Shown: in pieces, positions 8,829-18,064 of the stretch
How the letters are laid out: every line of letters begins with the position of its first letter
Numbering within the stretch: position 1 is the stretch's first letter
Origin: SAR86 cluster bacterium
Lineage (GTDB): Bacteria; Pseudomonadota; Gammaproteobacteria; Pseudomonadales; Pseudohongiellaceae
Assembly (NCBI GenBank): GCA_002401885.1
Contig: NVUL01000049.1
Location: 1 to 52,046, forward strand
DNA: 52,046 bases
Direction: 5' to 3'
Notes under the pieces: model-generated
Told to the model about the DNA's origin: nothing
What the model saw: the letters and a program-made list of their open reading frames with translations, nothing else
Database searches by the model: none
Position numbers and translations under genes: made by a program

Positions 8829-9037
8829 AGAAATAGCTCCTTTTAGTGTGTAAATCGTGGGATATAAGCTCTGGATCGACCCGAGAACCGCTAAATACCG
8901 GCTTCGCGGTACTATTACGCGACTTCAGCCGAATGTGCCAGAAAAAATGCAGGCGCATTATACCGCTTATTGAGCCACTCTGGAATACGAGTTTTCGGCG
9001 TTTTTTACGAGGCTCAAGAAAAAGTCAATGTGATGTT

Positions 9038-10471
9038 CTAAGGGGCGATAATCAGGTTCAGAGGAGCCTGATGGTAATACAACTGGGCAGGGCTGCTGTT
9101 AAGTCCGTAGCCGAAGAAGAAACCCACCACTATCTCTGTGATCCCTAGCGACTCGGGGACGAGGTTCTCGACTACGGTAAGTTCCTCGACGGCTGTCAGG
9201 ATCTTGTTACTAGCTCGAGTGATAACACCGGGGTTTGCTGCAGAATCGACGAACTGGCCCTGCTCGTTCAGAAAAAGAATTTGTTCATCGACGACTGCGG
9301 CGATAACGAGGAAGCCGGCCTGGCCTACATGTTGAGGATCGATGTCTATCTGTGCAGTGATATCCAGAGATGCGCTGGGACTAAACTGATTAGTAAAGCT
9401 CGCCCCATTATTTGAAGTAATGCCACCACTGAAGGTCGCATTGACTGACGCACCTGTGAGACTCGCGCTCGAACCTAGGGGATTTAACCCGCCGCTACTG
9501 AGGACTGCGTTTATCTTATAGTCCCCCGAATTTCCGCATTCGTCCTGAACCGGAGTATCGAATGTATTCGCTAGCAGAAAATAACTGCCCGGTTGCAAGA
9601 ATTGCGTCAGTGACGAATCACATTCGTTGCCCGATTTATTGTCAAAGCCGATGACTTGCAGATTCTCGTCCGCTATCAATAGCACCGAATCCAATGTCAT
9701 CGAGGTCATATCAAGACTTAGTGTTGCAGCGTTTGTTAGTGCAAATCGATACAGGTCGATTGGACTGGTGTCGTTACTGCCGGGCAGTAATTCGCTCACA
9801 GTGCAATCATTAGCATCCAGAGCATTGTTGATTGAACCGAATGCAAGTTCGCTAACAGCACAATTTATCACGCCATCGTAGAGCGCTTCTGCTCCCGCAA
9901 TATCATCGGTTTGCAGTCTATCCAGATTACCAATGGTAGGCGCCATTATCGCCAGATTTTCCGACTCATGGTCTAAGCCAATCGCATGACCTAGTTCATG
10001 CAGTGCAACACGACGAAAGTCTAGGCCCTGTATGCCGAACTGTACCAAATTGCCATCATAGACATTAAATTCTTTGTTTTGATCTACAATTATATTGGCT
10101 TCAGAGATTGCAGGCGCACCAAGTATCGAGGCATTGAATCTGCGCACCGTCACAGCAAGAGTGCTATCCCCAAACTCTGTTCCACAAAAGTCATCGCCGA
10201 AGTCGACGCTATTGAGGCCATCGTTAGCGCAGGGGTCTCGGTTGGCTTCGCGTAGAATAAAATTGAACGAGGTCTCTTTATTCCAATCGTTCATTGCGGC
10301 GATAAAGGCCGTGTTCCAAGTGATACCACTCGCAGCTGTTCCGTCCATATCGACGAAGAACTCGATCTCGCCAGTTGGCCACTTGCCGCCATCGATCTCG
10401 AAGGCAGAAACCTGCTCTGACAATAAGATCAGCGCAGCTAGGCTTAAGCATAGTTTGTAGATTCGGAGCAT
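9038..10471 (-). CDS. Secreted matrixin-like zinc metalloprotease
   Basis: It has 477 residues. An N-terminal signal peptide (about 1-23, ending VSA) leads directly into a metzincin catalytic domain (about 24-200). The zinc site HELGHAIGLDH is at 158-168 and the Met-turn is at Met176 (LAIMAPT). I see no pro-domain cysteine switch. A second domain (about 225-325) resembles the PPC/pre-peptidase C-terminal beta fold (DLYRFALTNAATLSLDM...GSYFLLANTF). The final 150 residues are unassigned. It is likely exported by Sec and possibly by the type II system encoded at 34-44 kb. It stands alone on the minus strand. The substrate is unknown. Confidence 0.85.
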   Translation of the reverse strand: MLRIYKLCLSLAALILLSEQVSAFEIDGGKWPTGEIEFFVDMDGTAASGITWNTAFIAAMNDWNKETSFNFILREANRDPCANDGLNSVDFGDDFCGTEFGDSTLAVTVRRFNASILGAPAISEANIIVDQNKEFNVYDGNLVQFGIQGLDFRRVALHELGHAIGLDHESENLAIMAPTIGNLDRLQTDDIAGAEALYDGVINCAVSELAFGSINNALDANDCTVSELLPGSNDTSPIDLYRFALTNAATLSLDMTSMTLDSVLLIADENLQVIGFDNKSGNECDSSLTQFLQPGSYFLLANTFDTPVQDECGNSGDYKINAVLSSGGLNPLGSSASLTGASVNATFSGGITSNNGASFTNQFSPSASLDITAQIDIDPQHVGQAGFLVIAAVVDEQILFLNEQGQFVDSAANPGVITRASNKILTAVEELTVVENLVPESLGITEIVVGFFFGYGLNSSPAQLYYHQAPLNLIIAP

Positions 10472-10682
10472 AGGTCTAAATCGAAATTGTCCTAAACAGG
10501 TGGCTGTCGGTTCTGGGCGACAAGTAAATACTAACGCGCCAGCACAAATACGGTTTACTCAGACTAGTAGACCGTGACGCTTCGAATTTCTTCTGAGCGT
10601 CCCAATTTAGCTGACTCTAGCCAAGTAGTCGTCATAAGTGTGTGACTCCAGGCTCAATATCGACGGGGGGGGAGTAAAGGCC

Positions 10683-11759
10683 CTATTGCCTGTACGATCC
10701 GTCCTGAATGGAACTCCACCACGCCTCGTTCGAAAGATACCAGTCAACGGTCTTGTTGAGGCCAGAATCGAAATTTTCAACTGGGTCGTAGCCAAGCTCC
10801 GTCGAGATCTTCGAGGCATTGATGGCATAGCGCGTATCGTGGCCGGGCCTGTCTGTCACGAAGGTAATCAGAGACTTTGCGGGTTCTCCTCTCGCACAAG
10901 GGGAGTCAGGAAATCTAGAGGCTAATTCCTTGTCCGCTTCGAAGCGTCTATCGATGAGTTCGCACAGCAAGTTAACGACGTCTAAATTCGCCCATTCGTT
11001 GTTGCCTCCGATGTTGTAGGTCTCGCCGTGTCGACCTCTCTTGATGACTAGTTCGATGCCGCGATTGTGGTCATCAACAAACAGCCAATCTCGAATCTGC
11101 TGACCATCGCCATAGATAGGTAAGTCCTTACCGGCCAGTATGTTCAGGATGCAAACTGGTAATAGCTTCTCCGGAAACTGATACGGTCCATAGTTATTGG
11201 AACAGTTGCTAGTGGTAACCCGCAATCCGAACGTATGGTGATAGGAGCGCACCAGATGGTCGGAAGATGCCTTGCTCGCCGCATAAGGAGAGTTAGGTGC
11301 ATAGGGAGTAGTTTCAGAGAACGCAGGGTCATCCGCAGCTAATGTGCCATACACTTCATCGGTGGAGACATGATGAAATAGATGATCTGCTTTCGCGCCC
11401 TGTTCGATCCAAAATTTCTTCGCTGCTTTTAATAAGCAATGCGTGCCGACAATATTTGTATCGATGAAGGCATCGGGGCCCGTTATTGATCTATCCACAT
11501 GGCTCTCCGCCGCGAAATGAACAATCGTATCGATATCATGTTCAACAAGCAGGGAGTCGACTAAGGCTTGATCACAGATGGAGCCATGAACGAATTCGAA
11601 CCATTCCTCGCCGAGAAGATTTGCAAGATTATTTTTGTTGCCTGCGTAAGTTAATGCATCGAGTACAATTACTTTATCTTGCGGATTTGAGCTATGCCAG
11701 TAGTTGACGAAGCTTGTGCCTATAAAGCCGGCAGCACCGGTTACCAATAAATTCGCCAT
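10683..11759 (-). CDS. rfbB: dTDP-glucose 4,6-dehydratase
   Basis: Second step of dTDP-L-rhamnose synthesis: dTDP-glucose to dTDP-4-keto-6-deoxyglucose, NAD-dependent extended SDR, 358 residues. The Rossmann motif TGAAGFIG is at about 7-14. The STDEVYG loop carries the catalytic Asp/Glu. The YAASK catalytic Tyr/Lys lies in NSPYAASKASSDHLV, followed by NCSNNYGPYQFPEKL, characteristic of RfbB. It is the last gene of the rfbA-rfbC-rfbD-rfbB run, 37 bases after rfbD. Intact. Confidence 0.96.
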   Translation of the reverse strand: MANLLVTGAAGFIGTSFVNYWHSSNPQDKVIVLDALTYAGNKNNLANLLGEEWFEFVHGSICDQALVDSLLVEHDIDTIVHFAAESHVDRSITGPDAFIDTNIVGTHCLLKAAKKFWIEQGAKADHLFHHVSTDEVYGTLAADDPAFSETTPYAPNSPYAASKASSDHLVRSYHHTFGLRVTTSNCSNNYGPYQFPEKLLPVCILNILAGKDLPIYGDGQQIRDWLFVDDHNRGIELVIKRGRHGETYNIGGNNEWANLDVVNLLCELIDRRFEADKELASRFPDSPCARGEPAKSLITFVTDRPGHDTRYAINASKISTELGYDPVENFDSGLNKTVDWYLSNEAWWSSIQDGSYRQ

Positions 11760-11796
11760 TAACTTAATCTCTTTCTATTCGACTAGATCGCTTTAT

Positions 11797-12687
11797 TTAT
11801 TTGCTGGCTAGTTCTTTTATCACTAGATTTAATTGCCCCTTCCAATCCTCAACAGGACATTCAAACTCTGCCTTAGCTCGACTACGATCCAATACACTAT
11901 AAGCAGGACGCTGAGCAGCTGTTGGATATTCGCTGGTCGAAATTGGACTAATCGGAATTGCCTTGCTCAGCAGCCCTGCTTGTATTGCCTGATCCTGTAT
12001 CTCTTGCGCGAACTCATACCAGCTAATACTAGCGCCATCAGTCCAATGATAGACCCCTTGATAGTTATCTTTCGGAATCATAGCAAAGATTAGAGCGGCC
12101 AGCCCATGGGTAGAGGTCGGTGAACCGATCTGATCATTAACGACAGAAAGTTGCTCTCTTTCCCCCATCAATCGCAGCATAGTCTTTACGAAATTATTTC
12201 CATATTCGGAGTACAGCCAGGAGGTACGGATTATCGCGCTGCACTGCTTGGCCTGAGTTTGGATTTCATGCTCGCCAGCCAATTTGGAGGCACCATAGGC
12301 CCCCAGAGGATTGGTCTGATGATCGGGCCTGTAGGGTGTCGTGCTTGACCCGTCGAAGACAAAATCTGTAGAAATATGAATTAGCTTGGCATTGTTCTGT
12401 GCCGACCAGGCCGCTATTCTGCCCACTGCCTCAGCATTCACTAGATGCGCAGCGCTGCTATCTGATTCCGCCTTGTCTACCTGCGTATAGGCTGCCGCAT
12501 TGATTATGACTGCAGGTTTTAGCTCAGATAAGACCGCAATAGCCCTGTCCGCCTGGCTAATGTCCAATTCAGACCGATCTAACGCTTCGAGTTGGTATTG
12601 AGGTAAAGGGGATTCGGCCCATAACCGCGATAGTGTCTGTCCCAACTGTCCCGTAGCGCCCGTTGCAACGATGAGGGAGGAGGTCAT
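11797..12687 (-). CDS. rfbD: dTDP-4-dehydrorhamnose reductase
   Basis: Last step of dTDP-L-rhamnose synthesis, NAD(P)H-dependent, 296 residues. It shows GATGQLGQ at the N-terminus, AAAYTQVDKAESD, the STDFVFDG loop, the catalytic YGASK motif (GAYGASKLAGEHE) and IIRTSWLYSEYGNNFVKTML, all typical of RfbD/RmlD. The start overlaps the rfbC end by four bases (ATGA type), so the two are translationally coupled. Intact. Confidence 0.95.
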   Translation of the reverse strand: MTSSLIVATGATGQLGQTLSRLWAESPLPQYQLEALDRSELDISQADRAIAVLSELKPAVIINAAAYTQVDKAESDSSAAHLVNAEAVGRIAAWSAQNNAKLIHISTDFVFDGSSTTPYRPDHQTNPLGAYGASKLAGEHEIQTQAKQCSAIIRTSWLYSEYGNNFVKTMLRLMGEREQLSVVNDQIGSPTSTHGLAALIFAMIPKDNYQGVYHWTDGASISWYEFAQEIQDQAIQAGLLSKAIPISPISTSEYPTAAQRPAYSVLDRSRAKAEFECPVEDWKGQLNLVIKELASK

Positions 12688-13229
12688 AGGCTGAGCGCAG
12701 CTTCAGCCAACAAGCGACCCGCTCCATCCTTGCCGGATAGTAAGGGTGAATCATTCAGCAGAGGCCATTCGATGCCGACCGCGGGATCATTCCACAGCAG
12801 GCTGTGCTCATGCTCCGGACAATAATAGTCGGTGCATTTGTAGTACAGCTCGGCTGTCTCGCTGAGCACATAGAAACCGTGGGCGAATCCAGGTGGCACC
12901 CATAGCTGCCGCTTGTTCTGTGCAGACAAAATATCGCCAGCCCACTGCCCAAACGTTGCTGAGTCTTTACGCATGTCGACCGCAACATCGAATACCTCAC
13001 CAGAAACGACGCGGACGAGTTTCCCCTGTGGTTGCTTCAACTGATAGTGCAGTCCGCGCAGCGTGCCTTGCACAGATCGACTTTGATTGTCCTGCACGAA
13101 GCGCAGATCGATTCCATTTTCTTTAAACCAAGCTTCACGAAAAGTTTCCATGAAATAGCCACGGGCATCGCCGTGCACTATTGGTTCTAGGAGCAACACA
13201 TCGGGAATGGACGTTTCGATTATTTTCAT
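12684..13229 (-). CDS. rfbC: dTDP-4-dehydrorhamnose 3,5-epimerase
   Basis: Third step of dTDP-L-rhamnose synthesis; a cupin-fold, cofactor-free dimer of 181 residues. Visible landmarks are DARGYFMETF, QDNQSRSVQGTLRGLHYQ with the catalytic His, GKLVRVVSGEVFDVAVD with the catalytic Asp, and WVPPGFAHGFYVLSETAELYYKCTDYY with the catalytic Tyr. It lies 30 bases after rfbA and overlaps rfbD. Intact. Confidence 0.95.
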   Translation of the reverse strand: MKIIETSIPDVLLLEPIVHGDARGYFMETFREAWFKENGIDLRFVQDNQSRSVQGTLRGLHYQLKQPQGKLVRVVSGEVFDVAVDMRKDSATFGQWAGDILSAQNKRQLWVPPGFAHGFYVLSETAELYYKCTDYYCPEHEHSLLWNDPAVGIEWPLLNDSPLLSGKDGAGRLLAEAALSL

Positions 13230-13259
13230 GGAAGATTACTACGTAAACAATTTATTAGT

Positions 13260-14135
13260 TCAATGTCTCTGATCGAGTAGCTGTAGAAGATATTGGCCGT
13301 AACCGCTTTTCCCCAAAGATTTCGCCAAACTTTCAAGTTGATTTTCATCGATAAACGACTGCCTATACGCGATCTCTTCGGGACAGCCAATCTTCAGCCC
13401 CTGACGCTCTTCTAAGACGCGAATAAAATTTGCAGCATCTAACAATGATTGTATGGTTCCCGTGTCCAGCCAAGCCGTGCCGCGATCGAATAGCTCCACC
13501 TTAAGTGCTTTACGCTCTAGATAGGCTTTGTTTATATCTGTAATTTCCAGCTCCCCGCGTGGCGATGGCTTAATCGACTTGGCAATGTCGATAACATCGT
13601 TGTCGTACATATACAAACCCGTCACAGCGTAGTGAGATTTTGGATGCTCAGGCTTTTCTTCCAGACCAATCGCGTTGTTCTGTTCATCTAACTCAACAAC
13701 ACCATAACGCTCTGGATCTGTTACATAGTAGGCAAATACACTGGCGCCTTCTTTCTGCTCGACTGCGCTCTTGAGCGTGTCTTCAATTCTATTGCCATAG
13801 AAGATATTGTCACCCAACACCAGACAGACTCTGCTGTCGCCAATAAACTCTTCGCCGATTAAAAATGCCTGAGCTAGGCCCTCTGGCTTGGGTTGTTGCC
13901 GATAACAGATATCCAAACCCCATTTCCGGCCGTCGCCCAAGAGCGACTCATAGACGGCCGCATCTTCGGGTGTGGTAATGATTAGAATCTCGCGAATACC
14001 CGCCTGCATAAGTGTCGATAGCGGATAGTAAATCATTGGCTTGTCGTATACCGGCATTAACTGCTTGCTGACCGCTAGTGTCATCGGATGTAGGCGACTG
14101 CCACTGCCCCCAGCCAGTATTATTCCTTTTGTCAT
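13260..14135 (-). CDS. rfbA: Glucose-1-phosphate thymidylyltransferase
   Basis: First step of dTDP-L-rhamnose synthesis: glucose-1-phosphate plus dTTP gives dTDP-glucose. It has 291 residues, normal for RfbA/RmlA. The nucleotidyl-transfer loop [11 protein letters not shown] is at about 9-19. [25 protein letters not shown], the [17 protein letters not shown] segment and RGTAWLDTG follow, as expected. It lies 40 bases after the SDR epimerase gene and begins the canonical rhamnose block. Rhamnose would feed O-antigen or other surface glycans. Confidence 0.96.
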   Translation of the reverse strand: MTKGIILAGGSGSRLHPMTLAVSKQLMPVYDKPMIYYPLSTLMQAGIREILIITTPEDAAVYESLLGDGRKWGLDICYRQQPKPEGLAQAFLIGEEFIGDSRVCLVLGDNIFYGNRIEDTLKSAVEQKEGASVFAYYVTDPERYGVVELDEQNNAIGLEEKPEHPKSHYAVTGLYMYDNDVIDIAKSIKPSPRGELEITDINKAYLERKALKVELFDRGTAWLDTGTIQSLLDAANFIRVLEERQGLKIGCPEEIAYRQSFIDENQLESLAKSLGKSGYGQYLLQLLDQRH

Positions 14136-14175
14136 CTGGTTTCTTCTTCCTCTTTCCTTCTTCTACTTCAGTTCT

Positions 14176-15156
14176 TTATCGAGATATGGCCGAGTTAGTC
14201 TCTGAGACAATATCACCTACTATTTTCGGAAGTACCTGATACAAGTTTTGCGAGGGCTGAAACCCCAACTCCGCGCAGATATCCTCATTCTTAAAGAGAT
14301 TATCAGCAGTTAGATTTCGATAGGTCCGACTACTAATACCGGTATCTCGTCCGCGCAGTCTAGCCATGGCGCCCGCCAGTACCGAGGCTGCATATAATAT
14401 CACAGCTGGTGTTCTCCACCTCGACAATCTCTTTCCTAGACACCTATATATGGCCTCCTCGATAGCTGCTATCGGGTATTCCTGGCCATCAGTCACCGTA
14501 TAGATTCGAGACGTCAGATCGGAATTTGCAGCCAATAAAATAGCGCTTGCCAGATCCTCAACGCCGAGCAAAGAGATCTTGCTGCTTAAGGCCGGCAAGC
14601 GAGGCAGTCGCCCTCGATGAATCATCGAGATCATACTAGCGATGTTGCCCTTCATCTTTACTCCGTAGACATTTACAGGGCGCAGGATGAGTGCTTCTAT
14701 TTGGCCTCTATCTGCCGCCTCCAGCATGAGAAGCTCCGCAGTCCGTTTTCCCTTTCCGTAGGCCGTAATGTCTCCGCTATTAGCTGCGGCGGCATTTGCC
14801 AAACTGCTACTGAGGAAGACTATGCGTCTGACGTTCTGCTGGACTGCGGCTTTTAATAGATTTTCACTACCTACAACATTTGTATCATCACCCTTCGTGG
14901 TTCTGCTCACATGCGCCACACCTGCCAGATGCAAGATAGTATCAACGCCTGCGCAGGCCTCTACCAAGCTCTGCTGGTCGTGTAAGTCTCCCAATACTGG
15001 CTCCGCGATTATCGACGAAGACAGTAGGACGATCTTGGCAGGATTGCGCAGTAAGACCCGAACATCGAAATCCTCCTCAAGCAAACGACGGCATAGCGCC
15101 AAACCTATGAAGCCTGTTGCGCCGGTTATTAGTATTTTTCTTTTAGATTGAATAAT
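14176..15156 (-). CDS. Extended SDR NAD-dependent sugar epimerase/dehydratase, unusual start
   Basis: Nucleotide-sugar SDR of about 326 residues. The first ATG/GTG/TTG in frame is TTG 15102, but that would cut off the glycine-rich NAD loop. The frame runs on upstream through KRKILITGATGFIG to a stop at 15166-15168. The only start-like codons upstream of the loop are ATT/ATA, and ATT at 15156 has GGTGAG eight bases before it. I therefore choose ATT 15156 and flag it as unusual; a sequencing or real frameshift is the alternative. The catalytic motif is YGKGK (ITAYGKGKR) with an upstream SSS. Resembles UDP-sugar 4-epimerase/reductase enzymes beside O-antigen glycosyltransferases; the substrate is unknown. 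Confidence 0.75.
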   Translation of the reverse strand: MIQSKRKILITGATGFIGLALCRRLLEEDFDVRVLLRNPAKIVLLSSSIIAEPVLGDLHDQQSLVEACAGVDTILHLAGVAHVSRTTKGDDTNVVGSENLLKAAVQQNVRRIVFLSSSLANAAAANSGDITAYGKGKRTAELLMLEAADRGQIEALILRPVNVYGVKMKGNIASMISMIHRGRLPRLPALSSKISLLGVEDLASAILLAANSDLTSRIYTVTDGQEYPIAAIEEAIYRCLGKRLSRWRTPAVILYAASVLAGAMARLRGRDTGISSRTYRNLTADNLFKNEDICAELGFQPSQNLYQVLPKIVGDIVSETNSAISR

Positions 15157-15212
15157 AGTTCTGACTCACCAATGCTAGGAAATTACGAAAAGAAATCCTA
15201 TTTCTCATTCTC

Positions 15213-16133
15213 TTAACTCGACTGTCGAAACAACCACCAGCCATGGTTGTTAAAGAAACGAATCCCCGATCGCACAAACATTTTTATATGGCTCCACCCT
15301 TTTCGTGCCGCATTGCCTCCAGCATGGGTGATTCGCATAGCTGGGACATAGGCAATCTCACCTAGAGTAGCCATACGCAGGGATAGGTCGAAGTCCTCGA
15401 AGTAGAGGAAGAATTTTTCGTCAAAGCCCCCTAGCCCTTGTAGAGTTTTTGTGCGACACAACATATAGCAACCGCTGATTATTGGAATGTTTGTTGTAGG
15501 GCAGCTTTCGGGCAGCTCTCTCATCTCGAATCTTGCTAGTCGCTTTGCAGAAAGATTTTTAAGAAATCTCGGAAAGAAGCCTCGCACGATAAACGTAAAT
15601 ACGCTTGGATAGCGCTTGCAAAGATATTGCTTCTCTCCGTTTTCATACGCCGCAAAGGGGCTTGCCATTACCACGTTTTCGTTCTCGGTAAGATAGGAAA
15701 TGCCGGCTTCCAAGCAATTCTGGTCTAGTTTCAAATCTGGGTTTAGCAATAGGTGATAGTCGCTGTCTAATTTTTCTATGACAAGATTATGTGCAGCACC
15801 GTAACCAACATTGCCGTGACCATGAAGGAGATGCAGCTGCACATTCACACCTTCAGCCTGTGTTTGCAGGCGAGTAAATGGTTTTAGGGAGAGATTGTCT
15901 TCTTCCGAATTGTCGATCAGATAGACCGGTATCGGTGAAAGGCTTACAGAAGCCTTAAGTATTTGGATTGCATTGAGTGTCGATTCAACTAGAACTTTCA
16001 ACTCTTCTTCGCTGGAGTTGTAACACACTACTGAAATGGATAGTGAGATAGAAGGAGAAATAGTGGATTGGTCTTTCAATGGCCTTCCAATTGACACCTG
16101 CACCCGACAACTAGTTTTAGTGGCTACCCGCAC
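15213..16133 (-). CDS. Family 2 glycosyltransferase (rhamnosyltransferase-like)
   Basis: Cytoplasmic GT-A glycosyltransferase, 306 residues. The nucleotide-binding fold begins at SISVVCYNSS (about 32) and continues with VYLIDNSEED, HGNVGYGAAHN and the metal-site region LLLNPDLKLD. The acceptor-side motif GGFDEKFFLYFEDFDLSLR is typical of WbbL-type rhamnosyltransferases. With rfbABCD in the same operon, transfer of rhamnose onto a lipid-linked or surface glycan is a reasonable inference. The start is GTG 16133, twelve bases after the preceding stop; no strong ribosome binding site is seen, so a slightly internal start is possible. Confidence 0.85.
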   Translation of the reverse strand: MRVATKTSCRVQVSIGRPLKDQSTISPSISLSISVVCYNSSEEELKVLVESTLNAIQILKASVSLSPIPVYLIDNSEEDNLSLKPFTRLQTQAEGVNVQLHLLHGHGNVGYGAAHNLVIEKLDSDYHLLLNPDLKLDQNCLEAGISYLTENENVVMASPFAAYENGEKQYLCKRYPSVFTFIVRGFFPRFLKNLSAKRLARFEMRELPESCPTTNIPIISGCYMLCRTKTLQGLGGFDEKFFLYFEDFDLSLRMATLGEIAYVPAMRITHAGGNAARKGWSHIKMFVRSGIRFFNNHGWWLFRQSS

Positions 16134-16145
16134 GCTAGCTACTAT

Positions 16146-16910
16146 CTATTGGTCAACCAGTCTATCACCGAAAGGGGTTGCGACAATACGCTTGCCCTCG
16201 GGAACATCTTCAGGGTCTATACGACGCGGGGTAAATCTAGCGCCACTGGTGCTAGTTGCGTCCGTTCCTACATTGAGGGTATCACCGCGCCGGCCATTTC
16301 TAAGCGCCTCAAAAGGATTGCCTGGAACAGCCTGCCCTTCAATTATCTCCTCACCTGTAGCGGTCGAGGCTTCTGCGGCTAATTCTCTAGCGGGATTTCT
16401 CGCCGCTAATGGCTCGCCATTGGCGAGCACGAGCTCAGCGATGTTTGCAGCGTTGCTACAACTCACACCGCGGTCGCTAAATTCGATGCAGGCATTATTG
16501 CTCGGGTAGCGGATAGACACACTAGCGGTGGTGACATCAACGATTGCGTAGTCGCTGTGTTCGGGTATGAGAGTTATCACGGATGGGTCTGCTTTCACTA
16601 TGAAGCTTTCCCCGTCTTTCGCGCGCAATATTGCTGAGTATTTATCACCAAGCCGCGAAACGCCGACTAGGGTAAATTCTGGCTCGGCGGTAGTAGCTCG
16701 GCCCTCTCGAGTGGTTCGACCCACAGGTCTACCGCGGCTCTCTGCAGTTTCTACGTCGTCAAACAAGGTAAGGCTCTGAGTGTTATTCGCGCCAACAAAC
16801 ACAGGGGAGTGATCTCCTGAATCTTGTGCATGGGCCACAATAGCAACGCAGCCGATTAGGGTAAGGCTCGCCCGTTTTAACAGTGATTGAATCTGTTTAT
16901 GCATTGGCAT
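16146..16910 (-). CDS. Exported protein of unknown function, possibly GspC-like
   Basis: It has 254 residues from ATG 16910, which has GGAAGAG just upstream; a TTG 24 bases further out lacks support. A signal peptide or N-terminal anchor (about 1-28, ending AHA) is followed by a Gly/Arg/Thr-rich stretch. A beta-rich segment comes next (FTLVGVSRLGDKYSAILR...YAIVDVTTASVSIRYP). Its pattern recalls the HR domain of type II secretion protein GspC. The C-terminal third is polar and low in hydrophobics. It heads the glycan operon. The GspC comparison is by eye only; the gsp cluster at 34-44 kb lacks a gspC, which makes the idea worth testing. The function is otherwise unknown. Confidence 0.6.
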   Translation of the reverse strand: MPMHKQIQSLLKRASLTLIGCVAIVAHAQDSGDHSPVFVGANNTQSLTLFDDVETAESRGRPVGRTTREGRATTAEPEFTLVGVSRLGDKYSAILRAKDGESFIVKADPSVITLIPEHSDYAIVDVTTASVSIRYPSNNACIEFSDRGVSCSNAANIAELVLANGEPLAARNPARELAAEASTATGEEIIEGQAVPGNPFEALRNGRRGDTLNVGTDATSTSGARFTPRRIDPEDVPEGKRIVATPFGDRLVDQ

Positions 16911-16990
16911 ATTGCTCTTCCGTTGACAGATCAAACGAGGGAATTACAGAACTATTACTTAGACGCACAATTCTACGCTTTAGTTTTTCG

Positions 16991-17018
16991 GAGGGACACT
17001 AACAATTTAACAACTTAA
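16991..17018 (+). repeat. Left terminal inverted repeat of the RAYT unit
   Basis: This 28-base repeat is a perfect inverted copy of 18065-18092. It contains the transposase stop codon (17007-17009) and its last three sense codons, so the repeat constrains the protein's C-terminus. Confidence 0.9.
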
Positions 17019-18029
17019 GCGCAGTTCTTCTTCAAACACTAGCTTTTCGCGTTCGCAGTATGCTTCTCCTTTCACAACCCAGCTGGAAACAGCCTGCTGA
17101 CTGATGTTTAGCCGTAGAGCGATTTCTCGACAACTAAGCCCGATTTCCTGTGTCCCCCAATAACTAATAAGAGACTTCACCACCGAAAGGTCATTTGATC
17201 GTGCTTTTGATAAGAGCATCGCTTCGCTAACTCCAAAGTTATCGCTAAGCCGCTGGATTAATTTTTCTAATGTCCAGCCACGCTGCTCCAATGAAGTTTT
17301 ACCGGTAACTGCCAACTTATCATGGCCCAGTGCTTTCTCTACAAAATCACTTCCACCGAGAATGCGCTCGTCACCAATGCAAAATTGGTGCTCTTTCCGA
17401 AATCCAGCCAACGATTCCCACCCGCCGTGGCTGCGAATTAAGCCACCTCCACCGAAATCCTCGCGCTGCGTCCTGTCTATGCCTTCACTAATAAAACAAC
17501 TATAGGTTCTCCTAGCAATTCCGATCTTGTGCCCAAAAAGGCCTAGAACCGCATCCACTTTATGCCACTTTTGCTTGTGTCTGCCTAATACCCCAGCGTG
17601 ACCTGTCCATTTATAACGACCCAGTGCATCTAAGTCTGGCAACATGCCAGCCCGGAGGGGGTTTAAATGAATATAGCGAATTAGTTCTAGAAGATAATCG
17701 TCTGCATCACAGAGAATGGATTTATAGCGATTTTGAAACACATAGCCCACTCGTCTGTTTCGTCGGTTGTAGGCGCTTGCGTAACCACCTAGCACCGAGG
17801 CCATCAGTTTACTCAGCGGTTTATCGTGGACTCTAACCAACAAGTGGTAGTGATTGGACATCAAGGCCCAGGCGAAACATTGCATTTCGTTGCGATCAAG
17901 TGCTTTACCAAAGCGCTCAAGAAAATCGTACTTATCTACTTCTTCACGAAAGATATTCCGACGCTCGAGGCCTCGCCCCATTAGGTGGTAGTACCCACCC
18001 GGTATATGTAATCGACCAATCCTTGGCAT
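17007..18029 (-). CDS. REP-associated tyrosine transposase (Y1/HUH, RAYT)
   Basis: Single-strand DNA transposase of the Y1/IS200-like family, 340 residues. The HUH metal motif is His60-Tyr61-His62 in SNHYHLLV. The catalytic Tyr is probably Tyr119 in RYIHLNPLRAG. An N-terminal GGYYHLMGRG strand is typical of RAYTs. The C-terminal half (from about 140) ends in a helix-turn-helix (about 300-325, SCREIALRLNISQQAVSSW) that could bind DNA. RAYTs are domesticated or semi-mobile enzymes thought to spread REP palindromes. The reading frame is intact and may be active. It lies between the glycan operon and the surface-protein gene. Confidence 0.9.
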   Translation of the reverse strand: MPRIGRLHIPGGYYHLMGRGLERRNIFREEVDKYDFLERFGKALDRNEMQCFAWALMSNHYHLLVRVHDKPLSKLMASVLGGYASAYNRRNRRVGYVFQNRYKSILCDADDYLLELIRYIHLNPLRAGMLPDLDALGRYKWTGHAGVLGRHKQKWHKVDAVLGLFGHKIGIARRTYSCFISEGIDRTQREDFGGGGLIRSHGGWESLAGFRKEHQFCIGDERILGGSDFVEKALGHDKLAVTGKTSLEQRGWTLEKLIQRLSDNFGVSEAMLLSKARSNDLSVVKSLISYWGTQEIGLSCREIALRLNISQQAVSSWVVKGEAYCEREKLVFEEELRLSC

Positions 18030-18064
18030 GTAATGATTCTAGTCAAGAGACTCTCAACACGCCA

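Noticed and set aside
10607..10925. Small overlapping frames around the rfbB 3' end
   Set aside because: They are shadows of rfbB or lie in its trailer; no independent support.
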